From Piezodorus guildinii (Eukaryota; Arthropoda; Insecta; Hemiptera; Pentatomidae), in contig CM041292.1 of assembly GCA_023052935.1 (NCBI GenBank), positions 142,007,143 to 142,071,142 on the forward strand: DNA of 64,000 bases, in the 5' to 3' direction. The notes under the pieces were generated by a model. The model did not search any database, was not told the origin of the DNA, and saw nothing but the letters and a program-made list of their open reading frames with translations. This document shows positions 48,390 to 61,184 of this stretch, in pieces. The translations under genes were made by a program, and so were the position numbers. Numbering within the stretch: position 1 is the stretch's first letter; each line of letters begins with the position of its first letter.

Positions 48390-49715
48390 AAAAGAAGTTG
48401 GCTAGAAAATATGGGGTAATTGGATTTTTAGGTATGATACACTGATTCCCATTTTAAAAGCCTAAGTTTTCATACACGCTGACTTTATACGTTTACCGCC
48501 GTTTTCAAAAAACACTTTTTAAAAAAACATTTCTTTCATTTTTTCCTAAATAAGTCGTTTGCAGTGTATTTTATGGAAAACATTGACGTTAGCAATTTTA
48601 AATAACATTAAATTTAATGCAAGTTCTGTGCTTAACATATTGATGTAACTGAAACAGCTTCTAAGATACGGGCTGGCCAAAATCTGACAATGACAAAAAA
48701 CTCTTAAAAATTGAGCTGTCAGTAAATTCAGCACTAGTAACTTCTATTTAGTGCAGTTTACAGCGAAATGCATAATAACCAATCTTGTAGAGGATTAAAT
48801 TACCTATACGAAATATACCAAACATTTGTAAATACTGGCTATAAAAGAGAGGAAATTTGGAAGAAACAATTTTAGAGGACGTGATCAGAAAACATATAAT
48901 ACTATTTTTTCCCAAATTAATGTGTTTGAATCATCTTTATTCCATTATGCATACAATATAGACGCCCAGTGGTTATGAGTTTTTGTGAATTTCCTGGTAA
49001 AAAGAATTTTAGAGAAAAACTCTACTAATATTCACCAACCAAAAAAAAAAAAAAAAAAATTAGATTTATACAAAATATCATTACATTATGTTTTATAAAT
49101 ATATACGAAGTTCAAGCTACAATTCCCAGTTATTGTTCTTTTGGCCCAAATGTACTTGATATATATAATTACTCACCTCGGCAGGTAAGTATTGAAATGT
49201 CTACAATATTTTTTTCAAATCATCTTCCTGCAGGTTTAAATTCCATAATGTAGAAATTTGGCACCATTTAGTTCACAAAATGTACTCAATGATGGCAGTG
49301 GAGTATATTCTCAATTCACAAACACTCGAACTGCGCCACCAATGTCCTTTTTCCAGCAATCATATACCCTAATTTAAAAAAAAAATCCCCAACGTTTGAG
49401 TTGTATTCTACTTTTGTGCAAGACATGTGAATTTCCATGTGTCAGAAATTTTTTCAGTTACATCAATATGTTAAGCATGGAACTTGCAGTAAATTTAATG
49501 TTCTTTAAAATTGCTAACGACAATGTTTTCCATAAAATGCACTGGAAGAGAGTTAGTTGGAAAAAACTGAAAAAAGTTTTTTTTTTAGGGGAAAACGCAC
49601 AAGGTCTGCGAGTGTCAAAACTTGGGCTTTTAAAGAGGGGATCAGTACACACAATCATACCTAAAAATCAAAATTGCCCCACCTTTTTTCAACCAAAATC
49701 CTATCCTCCTGAGCT
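48390..49715. mobile_element. Fold-back element, about 1.3 kb
   Basis: Arms 48390-48730 and 49385-49715 are inverted copies: 'ggatttttaggtatgata' against 'catacctaaaaatc', and 'catattgatgtaactgaa' against 'ttcagttacatcaatatg'. The 650-base centre (including an A-run near 49040) is unique. The frames on both strands here are repeat shadows. Confidence 0.78.
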
Positions 49716-49739
49716 GTTACTCGATATATATTTGTGTTA

Positions 49740-51600
49740 GTGTTTTTCTTGACATGACCGTTTGGAAATATTTAATTTTATCAGTATAAAGATAAGTTGA
49801 GATAATTGAAAGTGAAAATGCAAATTTACCTAAGTCTGTAAGTAGTGAAGAAAGGAGCAACATATCTCCACACTCTCTAACTGCTGAAGGAAACTGGCTG
49901 AAGTGGAATATAAAAAGCTGTAAATGGCTCCATTGGACTCTTCACTAAGAACTTACTATGAAAGTTTTTTATTGCTCAATTTGGTTATAGCTTATTACTT
50001 TTTTTTTTTAATCTGATAAATAATTGCAGGTACTTTTTATATCTATTACCCATGCTTATATTTTATTTTATTTGTACATTTTTCCTCTATGTCTCCTGAA
50101 ATTATTAAAAATATAATTACATGAATTCAATTAATAACTTTCGTAAATAGGATAATTGTGTGTATTTTTTTGTTTTGTTTTGATGTTAATTTTGGAATCA
50201 ATGATATTTAATGATATGAATTTTGTTTTGGATTTTGCAGAGAATTCACTCTTCCATAATTTACTGATAACTATCTTTCTTTGATTTTTCAAAAAATAAA
50301 AAAAAAAAAAAAAAATTGTATGCTATACTAGTGAAACTAGATATTTTTGAAGAAAGAAATAGAAATGGAAGAACTTAATTACATTAGAAATATCTATAGG
50401 ATTAATAAAAAATTCTTCACTAAGTATTAAAGAAAAAAAAAAAAAAGAAGGGATTTAAAAGGTGGATGGGTTGTAAGATTCTATCGCAGGCAATATTTTG
50501 ACAAAGTTTCTAGAATAACCAAATTCATTAAAAAAATGATTAATTTAAATTTGTCTTTTAGGTCATCTGTTTGTTTTGTTAGATAATTTGAAATTCTCTA
50601 GTAGGCTGTAAAAAAACAGGGTTGGAGAATATAATGAATAAGAAGAATGGTTCAGACGATCTCAGTATAACAAACTTAATATAATTGCTTTATTCTTCGT
50701 CATTTTCTGGTTTTGACAATGCCTTCAATTCTTAACAATATTTCACCAAACAAGCTATTGGCTTCATCAGGTTTCTAAATATTCTTTATGCATATCTGGC
50801 TTAAAGCGTTGAAAAACTGGCAGCATGTCTGATAACAAGTTGATTGATCAAGAAAATGATCATGATGACAGTAGCAACTTAGCATGAGTTCATTAAATTT
50901 CTTTCTCTTAAAAATGGGTTAATATTAAACAAAAAAAATATATATTACCAATAATTTGTGTTTATTGTAAAGGGTCAATACCTACAAATTAACAGTAATA
51001 ACATAAAATAATCATTGTAATATTGTTATCTAGAAATTAAAAAAAATTAGCCGATTATCTTTAATATATGATGAGATTCTTTTAATTATCTATCCTTATT
51101 ATGATAACAATAAGATAATCTTAATTTTTGTATGGGTATATTACAGTATATTTATAAGCAGTATTGCCCATTAAATTATTGTTAATAACATAAGGTGAGT
51201 GACATATCTATTTATTATGTCCTAGGCAAAATAATGGTTATTGAGAAATGTTTAGCAATAGAATCTTTAATCTAGAATTAAAGTAACTTGGCTAATATAG
51301 TTGGCTAAACTAGATAATTGCTCCTGGGAAAATTTCTTAAGACTAAACAACTAAGCATAGCTGTTCCTTAAAATAAGGTCTGTAGGTTGAACAGACTATG
51401 GTCAAGATAAAAGAATATTTCCTGCTAGGATCTAGATACTAAGGGTAAGCCATAACTTTTCTTTTACTACATTATGCAACAATATCTAGAAACGTCACAA
51501 ATTATCTGAAAAATGCAGCACATTTTCTAAGTTTTGGAATCCTCTGTTTCAAATTTAAATAATGGAGACATTTAAGTTTAAATACATATATTTCACTTTT
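49740..51600. other. Intergenic, nothing recognised
   Basis: Between the fold-back and the last exon of gene A there are only A/T-rich runs (50290-50316, 50432-50448) and no supported feature. Confidence 0.5.
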
Positions 51601-51620
51601 CAATGGATTATTTATTTTCT

Positions 51621-53179
51621 TCATCCAACAAGACTAGACTGGGTAAATCTGTTCAATCGCCTGGTTTTGATTATAGAATATTCATTGCAATCTGAAAATA
51701 AATATTAATATTAATATAAATAAACAATATTAATTATAATTATAAACAGTTAATTTTACATGTTATGCATTTATACATAGATTATTGTATGGGGAGTACA
51801 GTTGGGAGCCCGTGGCTGAGTGGCTAGCGCGCTAGTCTTTCTTGCTAACGATTGTGAGTTCGAATCCCAGTCCAAGAGGGACTTTTTTAAGCATTAATTA
51901 AATGGGGATTCACTCACAGCCTCTCCCCCGGATATGTGAGACCCTTCAGCCAAATGGTGGCCACCCACGAAATTAGGCGTGGGGAGTGATGACCCTACCT
52001 TAAAAATACATTAAGAAATGTGAGTATGATCTCTCAGGAGATTACACTGCAAGGCAAAGGGCCTACATGGCCTGTCACTCCACAGGAAGAACAAGAAGAT
52101 ATAGATTATTAATAACAATAGTTGTCTAAACATTTTTTACTTTCCTAACTCGCCTTTGTAGGCCATACAGTGGTTTTCTTGGGCCAGTGCTTGTTTCAGG
52201 TTGCCAAGCAATACAGGTTACGGTTCACAAGGCTCGACCGCCTGTCCGCACACTATTAATAGCTTTAAAAATTTATTAACACTTAATTAATAACCTCCTT
52301 TTTTTCCTCTCCATTCCCACTACAATTTCCAGTGTGAAAATGCATTGATCTCCATTACTTTATTGTAGTTTGAATAATCTGGAAGGCTTTAACAAAATAT
52401 CTTCTTCTTTTTCTTATAATTTTTTTTTTCATGTTTGTCAAATGTTTCCATGAAAATTTAATAATCTAAAGAGCTACTGTTCTCTCAGTTCTGCATTCAC
52501 ATCCTGGGGGTAAGGAGATCCTTGTAGGGCACATTCAGCCACTATAAAGAGGGTACCTAAGAACGTTGGAGAAAAACCTGATGGCTGAGAATGATCTCAG
52601 CCTAATCATCTCCTTACTTTATTCATATCATCCTCCAGTTTGCCAAGAAACATTACAAAGCTCTATATGTACTGAACCTAAGACCCTTCATACATTGTAG
52701 AGGTGCCATATTTTTTTTTTTCTTAATTATACAAATTTATGATAAAAATACTAAACTATAAATTATTAATAATGTTTCAGTATTGTTAAATAGTAAATAA
52801 AATTCATTTTTTATTGGTGTTTATTTCTCGTTATTTATTGTCTCGAGGTTCCTCTGATGACACCTATTCTTGCTAGTGCTATTACTGTCTATACAGTACA
52901 GATGAAACAATTTTTTTTTATTGTCTGTGAGATCAAATATATTTTGTGTTTAACTTCAAAATGTTATATTTTATATTCAAAGAAAAGTTTTTAAAATAAA
53001 TATTTTGAAAATTATAAAAAATTTATTCTGGGAAAAATAAGATTAAGGATCTATATAAAGGTTAAAAAAATGATTACTTTTTATATTGATTCCAAGAACA
53101 GATATTTTAAGGAATATTTGTTCTTCTTATATAACAAATTAGTTAATTTAGGGTCATTGAACTATTAAATTAAAAAAAA

Positions 53180-53237
<58 letters not shown>

Positions 53238-54121
53238 GAAGCAATTTGAGTAAATTCATACATTTTCAGGAGACACTTAAAATCTGCACATGAACCAACA
53301 TATTAAAATAAATTTTATATAAAACTGTAATGACCCAATATTATCCATGTGTCTCTACTCACCAACTACAGTTTCATTGATCATGTTTAATCCAATTAGT
53401 TCTGTGGTATTCAGAATCCTTCCTGTATAATAGCTGCCATAGGTGGTATTGAAGACCAAGTATGCTGTATTAATTGGTCCAACTTGTTCTTTGAAAATAG
53501 CTGCAACATCCTCATCATAATTTCTCCTGGTACAGGTTATGTCTGTGTGAAAATAGAAAAATAATTAATTATTTAAGAAGTACTAGTGACTACTGGAAAA
53601 AAAAAAAGAGGAAGATCAAAGTAGGTAACAAAATTAAAAGTAGGTAGAGAATGCGTTGTATTTATAAATGAAAATTGATTTATAATCTGAAGAAACTGGT
53701 ACTGGTGGTAGTTTTGATAGAGAAACTTGCTCAGAGTTGAGTGGTTCAATTGATCTTGAAGGCTAATTAAAGGTTGTTTTATTCTCAATCAGAAAGGGAG
53801 TCTCTAGATTCACTTAGTGAGACAGCTACTGAAATAATTATCTGGTGCTAGTGAAAACTGAATTTATAAGACTCTGAAATGAGTTCTGTGGGACCATAGT
53901 CCAACAAACTCTAATGTTATCAATTCAACTTAGCAACTAATTTAAATGTTAATCTATATTAAATATATTAATCATAAAAATAGTTAAACAAATATTTTTA
54001 ATTAGTGCAATACTTCTAGGTTCAGGAGGAAAACTTATAATGATAGATCTTGGCTCCATGATATTAACTATGTAAGACAAGTATGAAGTTTATTAAATCT
54101 GATCATTTGAGATGAAATAAG

Positions 54122-54184
<63 letters not shown>

Positions 54185-56324
54185 AGACTGGGAGTATTAC
54201 CCCAGCTTTCAGTCTGACTGAGAGTAAACATTTCTTCATCTGTCATCTCAGTTGTGGAGCAAATCATAATGGAAATAGTTGATCATGAATTCTGAACAAA
54301 GCATTCTTAATTGTTGTACTAGTAAAAGTAATACTGGACTTAATAGCCATGTCTTGAATCTTCCATTCATCTCAGAGACTAATTATTATATTATATATTA
54401 CTAATTATCCAGTAATAAGTCATAACCACACACCATTTTAGGAACTGGTTATTTCCACACTGGTGGGATAAATAAGTACACAAAAATAATTATAGCTTAG
54501 AGAACATATTTTATAGTATTTAGATCAGTAGAAACTTCAGATATAAAATTTACTTGTTGGTGGACTTGACGGAATAAAACTGGAGAGATCAAGATTGGCA
54601 TCATGATCATTAATAACGTTCACTATAACTCCTTCTCCATAGTTGTTTGTGTCGGTCTGGTTTGATTCAAGTATCAGAATTCCTGCAGAATATTCATCCT
54701 CTGTCATATTCATAAAAGAATATGGGCTTGTAGAATTTGAAATATTGACAACATTCTTCCTGAAATATCATTTAGTAAGTTATTGTTATTTATTACAATA
54801 TAAATAATATATACTGATGTAGACTTACAGTTAGTAAGGTACAATACCTACTATAGCATACACAGGATTTTCATAAAGACGGTCCTAGGTTGAAAAAAGT
54901 TATGGGAAGGCAAGTGGGTTGGAAATATAAGTTATATTTTCCAAATACTATCTAAATCTTTCCTCTTGAAACCCGCAAGCTCCTGATCTCCTCCCTGATA
55001 TTTATCCACTTTGACTATTGCTGTACGGTATGTGGGGGTGTCTCTGGAGATCTTGAAGAAAAAAAAAAACTGTTGTTCAATTTCTTCATTCGATTTATCT
55101 TTGGGATCTCCAGGGACTCTTCTGTCACTCGATCCTGCGAAGAGTTAAAGTGGCTTTATCCTTCCTATCGTCGCAAGTACTTCCTGGCTTTCTTCTTCTA
55201 TCAATTTATCCGATCACATCGTCCATCATACATCTCTGAACTCTTATTATTCAAATCCTCAATCCACTACTGCATCACTCGTACACGGCCTTCTGATTTG
55301 TATTTACGTCCCATCAAACCGTAGCTTTCAACAGATCTTTCATAATCCGATCCTCTTCCAAATAACTCTATTCCTTCTGATCTTCGTAATTCTAATACCC
55401 TTCCGATTTTCAAATCTCGTCTATTCCATTAGCTCCTGTTCATTCAATTCCCAAACAATCCTGACTGATCCAGTTTCCAAGAAAATATGTAAATAGAACA
55501 AAGTTATAGTAGTGTTTCTAATTTTTTATTGTTTTTTAACTAAGTAAGAATTGTATTTTATTTTTTAGTCTAGGCCATAAATGGGAACATTATAATTATT
55601 TATTTATTATATTCTTTAATCATTACTTATATTTTACAAATATTTTCACAGCCATTAGTTTTCGAAGTCATTGTCATTTATCTTATTGTTTTCTTTTTTA
55701 CTTATTATTATTCACTGTATATTTATAATTTTTTTTAAATCTTACTCTAAGACAGTAAATCTCACATTATATATGTTAACATTGTATTTTATATTATTTT
55801 AAAAAACTTGTTCCAGAATAAATAAATAAATTATTATTATAATTATAATTATAATTGACTTAAAATGGCTTTATCCTTCTGTACAACAGCAATATTGCCT
55901 TGGTTCTTACCTATTCCAAATTTAAAAAAATAGAAAATCTTCCTACATAACTGAACTCCTCATCCTCCGCTCTGATATCCTTTTGTTAAATACTAGAACC
56001 CAATCAATCAATATTTATACCCCATCACATAAAACTGCATCCTTTCAAAAATTGTTTCTCGTTTGTTCATCCTTCTGGTATTCACTGCCCATCTCTATCC
56101 GCAAAGCCACCTCTCCTTCAACCCTTCCACTATCTACTCGTATCTCAATCTTCTGTTCCATTGTAAAATATATGTATAAATAGTATACATTTTCAAAGAT
56201 TTATAGATTTAATGAATATTTGATATTTTATATATTTCACCAGACCATTAGGATTTCTTTTAGTTCATTGTTAATTATTCAAAGGGGACTTGATTCCAGA
56301 ATAAAAATTTCATTTCATTATTAT

Positions 56325-56404
<80 letters not shown>

Positions 56405-58195
56405 TTGAAAATTAAATATCTAAATGGAATTAAAAACAATCTCAAATCACACTTTTTTTATTCCTTATTTTTAATTTTCTTTTTATTTGTTTCAATAACT
56501 TTAAGGACCTCCCGTGTACGCCCATAAATTATAGTTAATTGAAATATTAAATATCTCAATTATTTTTTAAACACAAACAAATAAACATTGCAAATATTCT
56601 AAACTGAAAAAAGTTATGATCACAGTTGTATTAACGATAAAAATTTATTGCTAGCAACATATTTTGACGATTGCATTGGTTTTTGTAAATTTAAGTAATA
56701 TAATTTAAATAATAAAATCCATTAAATAATAAAACAAATAAATAAACAGTAAAAATATTTTGTTTTCAGTAAAAAATCAGTTGAAAGCTTCAAAAATGGT
56801 GGCAGAATTTCCTCTGTCTATGTTAAAGCAGTTTGCTTAGATGATGATAATTTACAATTAAAAAATCTCATAACCTAATAAGAATATCTAGTTTATTTAG
56901 TGAATTCTTATAATTTTAAGAGCATATTGTATCAATATTAATATCAAAAGTTATGAACCTCAAAAATATGACAATGTGTTTGTAGGATGGATTGTGTTGG
57001 GAAGATATTGTAGTTAAGTAGATCTTAGTCATTGAAACTACAAATCTATGGATGGATAATGCATATATTTCTCAGTGTTGTCTGAAACTTATTTTTCAGT
57101 TGCCGTCAAAATCATGAACTAGAAAAATCATGCACCCAAATGTAAAAATCATTTTCAGTTCTATGGCAATATTTTGCTTCACATATATATATTTTTTCTA
57201 CTGTCCATTATTATTTTGTAATCAGTCACCTAATTTGAATAATTCATTTTGGTTCTTTAAAATTTTAAATAAATGCTATTAAATCTGAATACTTATGGTT
57301 TGTTTTTTTATAAAATACTTACGGCATTTCTATACTTGCTGTGCCACCATCCTTTACTAAAATAACTCCTATGATGGATAGAAGAAAAATTAAAACCTGA
57401 AATAAATTAACCTGGAATGAATTTTTCTTACTTGTTCTTCTTTAAACTTACTTTAGCATTTAGTTAACAATAATTAAATGCTAAGGTAGGTTTAAACAAT
57501 TTTCTATAGCTGGAGCTTAGTTATAGTACAGACAAAAATGAGAGCTATTGACACTAATATAATTTGGTATGTAGAGAATGTATGGTCGGTTGACTGTCAA
57601 AATTATTAAAATTAAAATATTTTCAACTAGTCTGACTCCTGATTATTTCCACTTATTATAATTTGGTATTATACTAATAATTATAATGATGGAAATATAA
57701 TGATTTAAATAATCATTGTCATAATACTAATATTAATAATTCCTAGTAACAAAGAAAATGGTATTTCATGATTGTACAGGTGTCAATTTTTCTTCTTTAT
57801 AAACTTTTTGTAATATGATAATGTTAAAAAAAAAAAGTTTTCCAACAAAAGCTCATTGAGAAGGTCACACTGGATAGTTGTAACGTTCAAAGTAAAATAT
57901 AAAGCAATGCTAAAATAATATTTAACTATTCAATACGATAGTTACACATATTGTTTAGAATACTGAAGACAACAAACACAGATGAAATCAAAAGCATATT
58001 TTGGAAATAATTTGAATTTACTTAATAACCCATAAAAGGACATTATTTGACTTTTAAGATAATCTATTTTAATTTTAATATTTCTAATTATTTCTTAAAT
58101 GTGACTGGATGTCACTTATTCTGCTTAGTTGTAAATACCATTTATATTAGTTCTATAACTGCTAAGGATAGTATAAAATATCTCACCCAAACCAT
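51621..58195 (-). CDS. Gene A: secreted N-glycoprotein-like, phase-conserved family
   Basis: Five exons on the minus strand (58187-58195, 57323-57396, 54554-54759, 53363-53542, 51621-51691) join in frame, phases 0, 2, 1, 1, to 179 residues. Exon 1 is only ATG GTT TGG. Exon 2 gives VLIFLLSIIGVILVKDGGTA, a signal peptide or anchor. The rest has about eight NxS/T sites, including NIS, NST, NMT, NQT, NTT and NET, so it should be extracellular. Exon 4 holds the conserved block ITCTRRNYDEDVAAIFKEQV, GPINTAYLVFNTT and NETVV shared with gene B. Exon 5 adds CNEYSIIKTRRLNRFTQSSL and a stop; AATAAA follows within a few bases. All introns have GT-AG ends. I recognise no named family. Neighbours B and C on the same strand share the layout, suggesting tandem duplication. 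Confidence 0.8.
51806..52100 (+). mobile_element. SINE family 1
   Basis: Head 'cccgtggctgagtggctagc' and B-box 'gttcgaatccc', followed by the full family-1 body ending 'cggcctgtc'-like 'tggcctgtcactcc' and 'gaagaacaagaag'. It lies in intron 4 of gene A, antisense to the gene. Confidence 0.9.
52490..52712 (-). repeat. Dispersed repeat X, copy 2
   Basis: Reverse complement matches 28181-28395 from 'acctctacaatgtatgaagg' and 'ttcagtacatatagagc' to 'gatctccttacccccaggat'. Located in intron 4 of gene A. Both copies start next to an A-run. Confidence 0.7.
53183..53236. repeat. (TA)n microsatellite
   Basis: About 27 TA units in intron 4 of gene A, close to exon 4. Confidence 0.9.
54126..54180. repeat. 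(TA)n microsatellite
   Basis: About 27 TA units in intron 3 of gene A. Confidence 0.9.
54960..55480 (+). mobile_element. LINE reverse-transcriptase C-terminal fragment
   Basis: The frame reads NFFIRFIFGISRDSSVTRSC, EELKWLYPSYRRKYFLAFFF and RPSYISELLLFKSSIH, the style of the C-terminal region of I/Jockey/CR1-type LINEs. It is cut by stops and followed by A-rich sequence. It sits in intron 2 of gene A. A second decayed copy is at 55858-56180. Confidence 0.6.
55858..56180 (+). mobile_element. Second decayed LINE C-terminal fragment
   Basis: Opens with 'taaaatggctttatccttc', as in the first copy, and later reads TASFQKLFLVCSSFWYSLPI SI-like sequence ending before a stop. More degraded than 54960-55480, in the same orientation. 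Confidence 0.5.
56326..56402. repeat. (TA)n microsatellite
   Basis: The longest TA run in the gene A region, about 37 units, in intron 2. Confidence 0.9.
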
Positions 58196-58199
58196 GACC

Positions 58200-59770
58200 A
58201 GAAGCTCTTGTTTAACTGTCAATTACATGAAGATCTACTGATGTCCCCACTAAGCAGAAATGACCTAAATATAGTTCAGTGATCAACAGAACAATCTCAG
58301 TCATAAAAATCAATTAACAGAGCATAGGACTCTGGGTCAGTAGACCACTTGGATCGAATCACATGAACATAACAAGCATCTGTCTTGAAAAAAATTGGAA
58401 AAGCATTTATGTAAAGTATTAAAATAATTTTGTAGTCCAACATTATATCAACAATCTCATAATAACATTATGTCAACATGTAGCTCATGGTTAAGGGAAT
58501 CTATGAAATAATTTAACGTTTGTATAGAAATAAAGTTTATGCTTAATTATCTAAGAGAAAAAAGTATGCATAAGGTACATTTAATATGTTGAATTCAATA
58601 CAATTCAGTGGCACTACATTGTGATGTGAACCTTGGCCTCAAGAGCCTTCACCAGGTTATAGGTTCCTTTAGGTATTATCACAACAATAAGTAGACATTT
58701 ATGCTGTTCTGAAAAAAAAAAAAAAAAAAAAAAATGTCATAACCATGTTCCTGGAGCTTGACACAGAATTCTCTTGACCTGCGATTGACTGTTAGAAGAG
58801 ATAGCAGATAAGAATCCATTCTATCCAAGTTCTTCAGCGATTATTGCACTTGTCTACCTGCATAAAAAGAGGCTACATCTGTTATGTCTATAAAACCTCT
58901 GTAAAACTTGTTCAACAATGTTATATAAATCAAATAGACAAATACAGTCTATAAAAAAATGTTTTTCCTATAAAATTTTATTTTTATCGGAGGCTGCACT
59001 ACCACTATGATAATACATCTATTATTATGATCATACATCCATGAAAGTTGCAATGGACGAGTTTACTTCCGGCTAAAATGAGTTATAATGAGTACTTTTG
59101 TATGATAAGCACTTTGAAAATCAATCTCAGACAGTGTAGGACCAGAGGTGAGTCAAGAGGTAGTTTTAATGGAGAAGAAAACTTTTTTTAAAGGAAGAGA
59201 GAAGATTTAACGTTCTCACTTGATCTAAACAAGCCGTACTGAAAAGGTCGAAATTCATTCAATGGAACAGCTAGGAAATTATTTGACTTGGTCAGATTTG
59301 AAATGGCACAGTTTGACACTAAGTTTCTTATGTGTTGCGTTATGAATAATATTTATTAAAATAAGTCACAGTTATTGGTAGTAATAGGTATTTTAATTAC
59401 GCCGTTTCTTTTTTCTGGGAGATTATTTTCTCTTCCTATGAACATTTGTCAATTAATGATTACCAGCCAGATCACCACTATATTGATCATATCTGTAACT
59501 GTAATCTGAAAGTGAGGCATGGAAAAAAGAAACTTAGAAGTTAATCATTTTAGACCCTTTGCATTTCGTCAGGGAGTCTAAGCTATAAGCTATTACTTAT
59601 ATATCAATGCAGTTTAAAAATATTTTGTTAGATTAATAATTATTTTTATTATTTTTTTAATGATAATTAAGTTAGTAGCTGGATAAGGGAATGCACCATT
59701 TTTTTTTATCTAGTTTTAACTAATCCATTTTAAGAATTCATAATGATGGAGTTTTTGTTGACCGTTGAGA
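58200..59770. other. Upstream region of gene A, non-coding
   Basis: This holds the presumed 5' UTR and promoter of gene A, but no clear TATA or initiator could be fixed. A weak tRNA-like phrase with 'ggatcgaatc' lies near 58330-58365. An A-run is at 58712-58734. Confidence 0.45.
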
Positions 59771-59849
59771 AATTAGATGAGGAAGATGGTTGGGGGTGCG
59801 GTCATAAAATAGAAACACACATTTAAAACAAGTGCTATTTTAATTATGT

Positions 59850-59888
59850 GCCGACGTTTCGGCCTAGATTGTGGGCCTTCATCAGGGC
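59850..59888 (-). ncRNA. Hammerhead-ribozyme-like motif, intact core
   Basis: The minus strand has GCC, then CTGATGA (59879-59885), a helix II with GGCC on both sides of a loop, then GAAAC and GTC, then GGC. GCC and GGC form helix I; CTGATGA and GAAA are the invariant core; GTC at 59853-59855 is the cleavage triplet. Helix III would be only AC/GT with no loop, which is the minimal form reported for Penelope-like elements and favours action as a dimer. Activity is not shown. Confidence 0.65.
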
Positions 59889-60554
59889 TAAAAGAAACAA
59901 GATAACAACCAATGTAATTACAGACTTAATAATGCATTAGGTATAGAATAATAATATGGTGACAGTAATATAATATGGAAATATAAATAAAATTAAATGT
60001 AAAATGATAATAAGATGACAATTATAAAGTTTGGAAATAAACTAAATTAAGATGATAGTTATAAAGATTGGATGACAGTTATAAAAATAATTAATAAGAT
60101 GATAGTTGAACAGTTTGGAAGTAAACAAAATTAAGATGATAATATTGCAATAAGAATATATAAAGAGAGACTAAGCAAATGAAAAAATGACAAAGGAACA
60201 ATATGTGAACAATTAAAATTAATATTTTTTATTTTATTTATTTTTATTTTTTTAAATATGAAAAATTTTGAAGTGATATTTGACAGTAATATATTAAAAA
60301 CATAGTTAAGAGCAAGGTAATATATAAAAAAGAACATAGTCATTAGAAAAGAGAAACAATATGAATAAAAAAATAATTTTAAATTTTAAAATAATGTAAT
60401 ATTAAACTAACAATTATATGTCAGGATATGTAACGGAAAAAGATATGAATATGGAAAGAGGGAGAAAGAAATAGGTGATGAAAAGAGATCATAATCAATA
60501 AGAAAAAAAGATACATACTTGACTCAGAGACAGTGTCTAAAGAAGTGATGTTTT

Positions 60555-60682
60555 CTGTTTAAAATTATGTTCTCATATTATATTATGTTCCCATATTATA
60601 TTATATTCCCATATTATATTATGTTCCCATATTATATTATATTCCCATATTATATTATGTTCCCATATCATATTACTGTCAC
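60555..60682 (+). repeat. Minisatellite of about 18-bp units
   Basis: Repeats of 'cccatattatattatrttc' type, about six units, inside the inverted-repeat element. The frame here (reading FPYYIMFPYYII) is a by-product. Confidence 0.85.
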
Positions 60683-60701
60683 CATATTATTATTCTATAC
60701 C

Positions 60702-61115
60702 ATCATCATCATCATCATCCATGGCGCTACAACTCTTGAAGAGTCAGGGCCTCCTGCAGTTTAGTCCGCCAGTCTTCTCTATTCATTGCAACAGCTCTCA
60801 AATTGTGAATCTTCAAGATGGACCTGGCATCTTCTGCCACTCCATCAATCCATCGGAGCCGAGGCCTTCCCAATCTCCTTGTCCTGTAGATCTTTTCATC
60901 TAGGACCATCCTAGGAATCTGGTCTTGGGCCATTCTACTTAAATGCCCTGCCCAACGAAGCCGGCCTAATTTGATGATTCTTACGATGTCTAAATTCTTT
61001 ATAGCCTTGTTAATTCAGCATTCGTCCTTATCTTCCAGACTCTATCGGTGCGTATTGGACCATAAATTCTCCTTAATATTTTTCTCTCGAACCTCAGGAG
61101 CAGGACTTCCTGCGA
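60702..61115 (-). mobile_element. Truncated LINE with 18-bp target duplication
   Basis: The minus strand encodes RRLGRPRLRWIDGVAEDARS and NREDWRTKLQEALTLQEL before a stop, a typical LINE C-terminus, followed by a (GAT)n tail. The 18-base sequence 'atattattattctatacc' occurs on both sides (60684-60701 and 61116-61133), so the insertion generated a target duplication in the right arm of the older element. Confidence 0.85.
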
Positions 61116-61184
61116 ATATTATTATTCTATACCTAACGCATTATTAAGTCTATAATTACATTGGTTGTTATATTGTTTCTTTTA

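Noticed and set aside
49396..49740. 114-residue gene
   Set aside because: It lies wholly in one arm of the fold-back at 48390-49715, and the mirror arm encodes its degraded reverse.
58325..58370. tRNA gene
   Set aside because: There is a B-box-like 'ggatcgaatc', but no acceptor stem or cloverleaf can be drawn. At most a SINE remnant.
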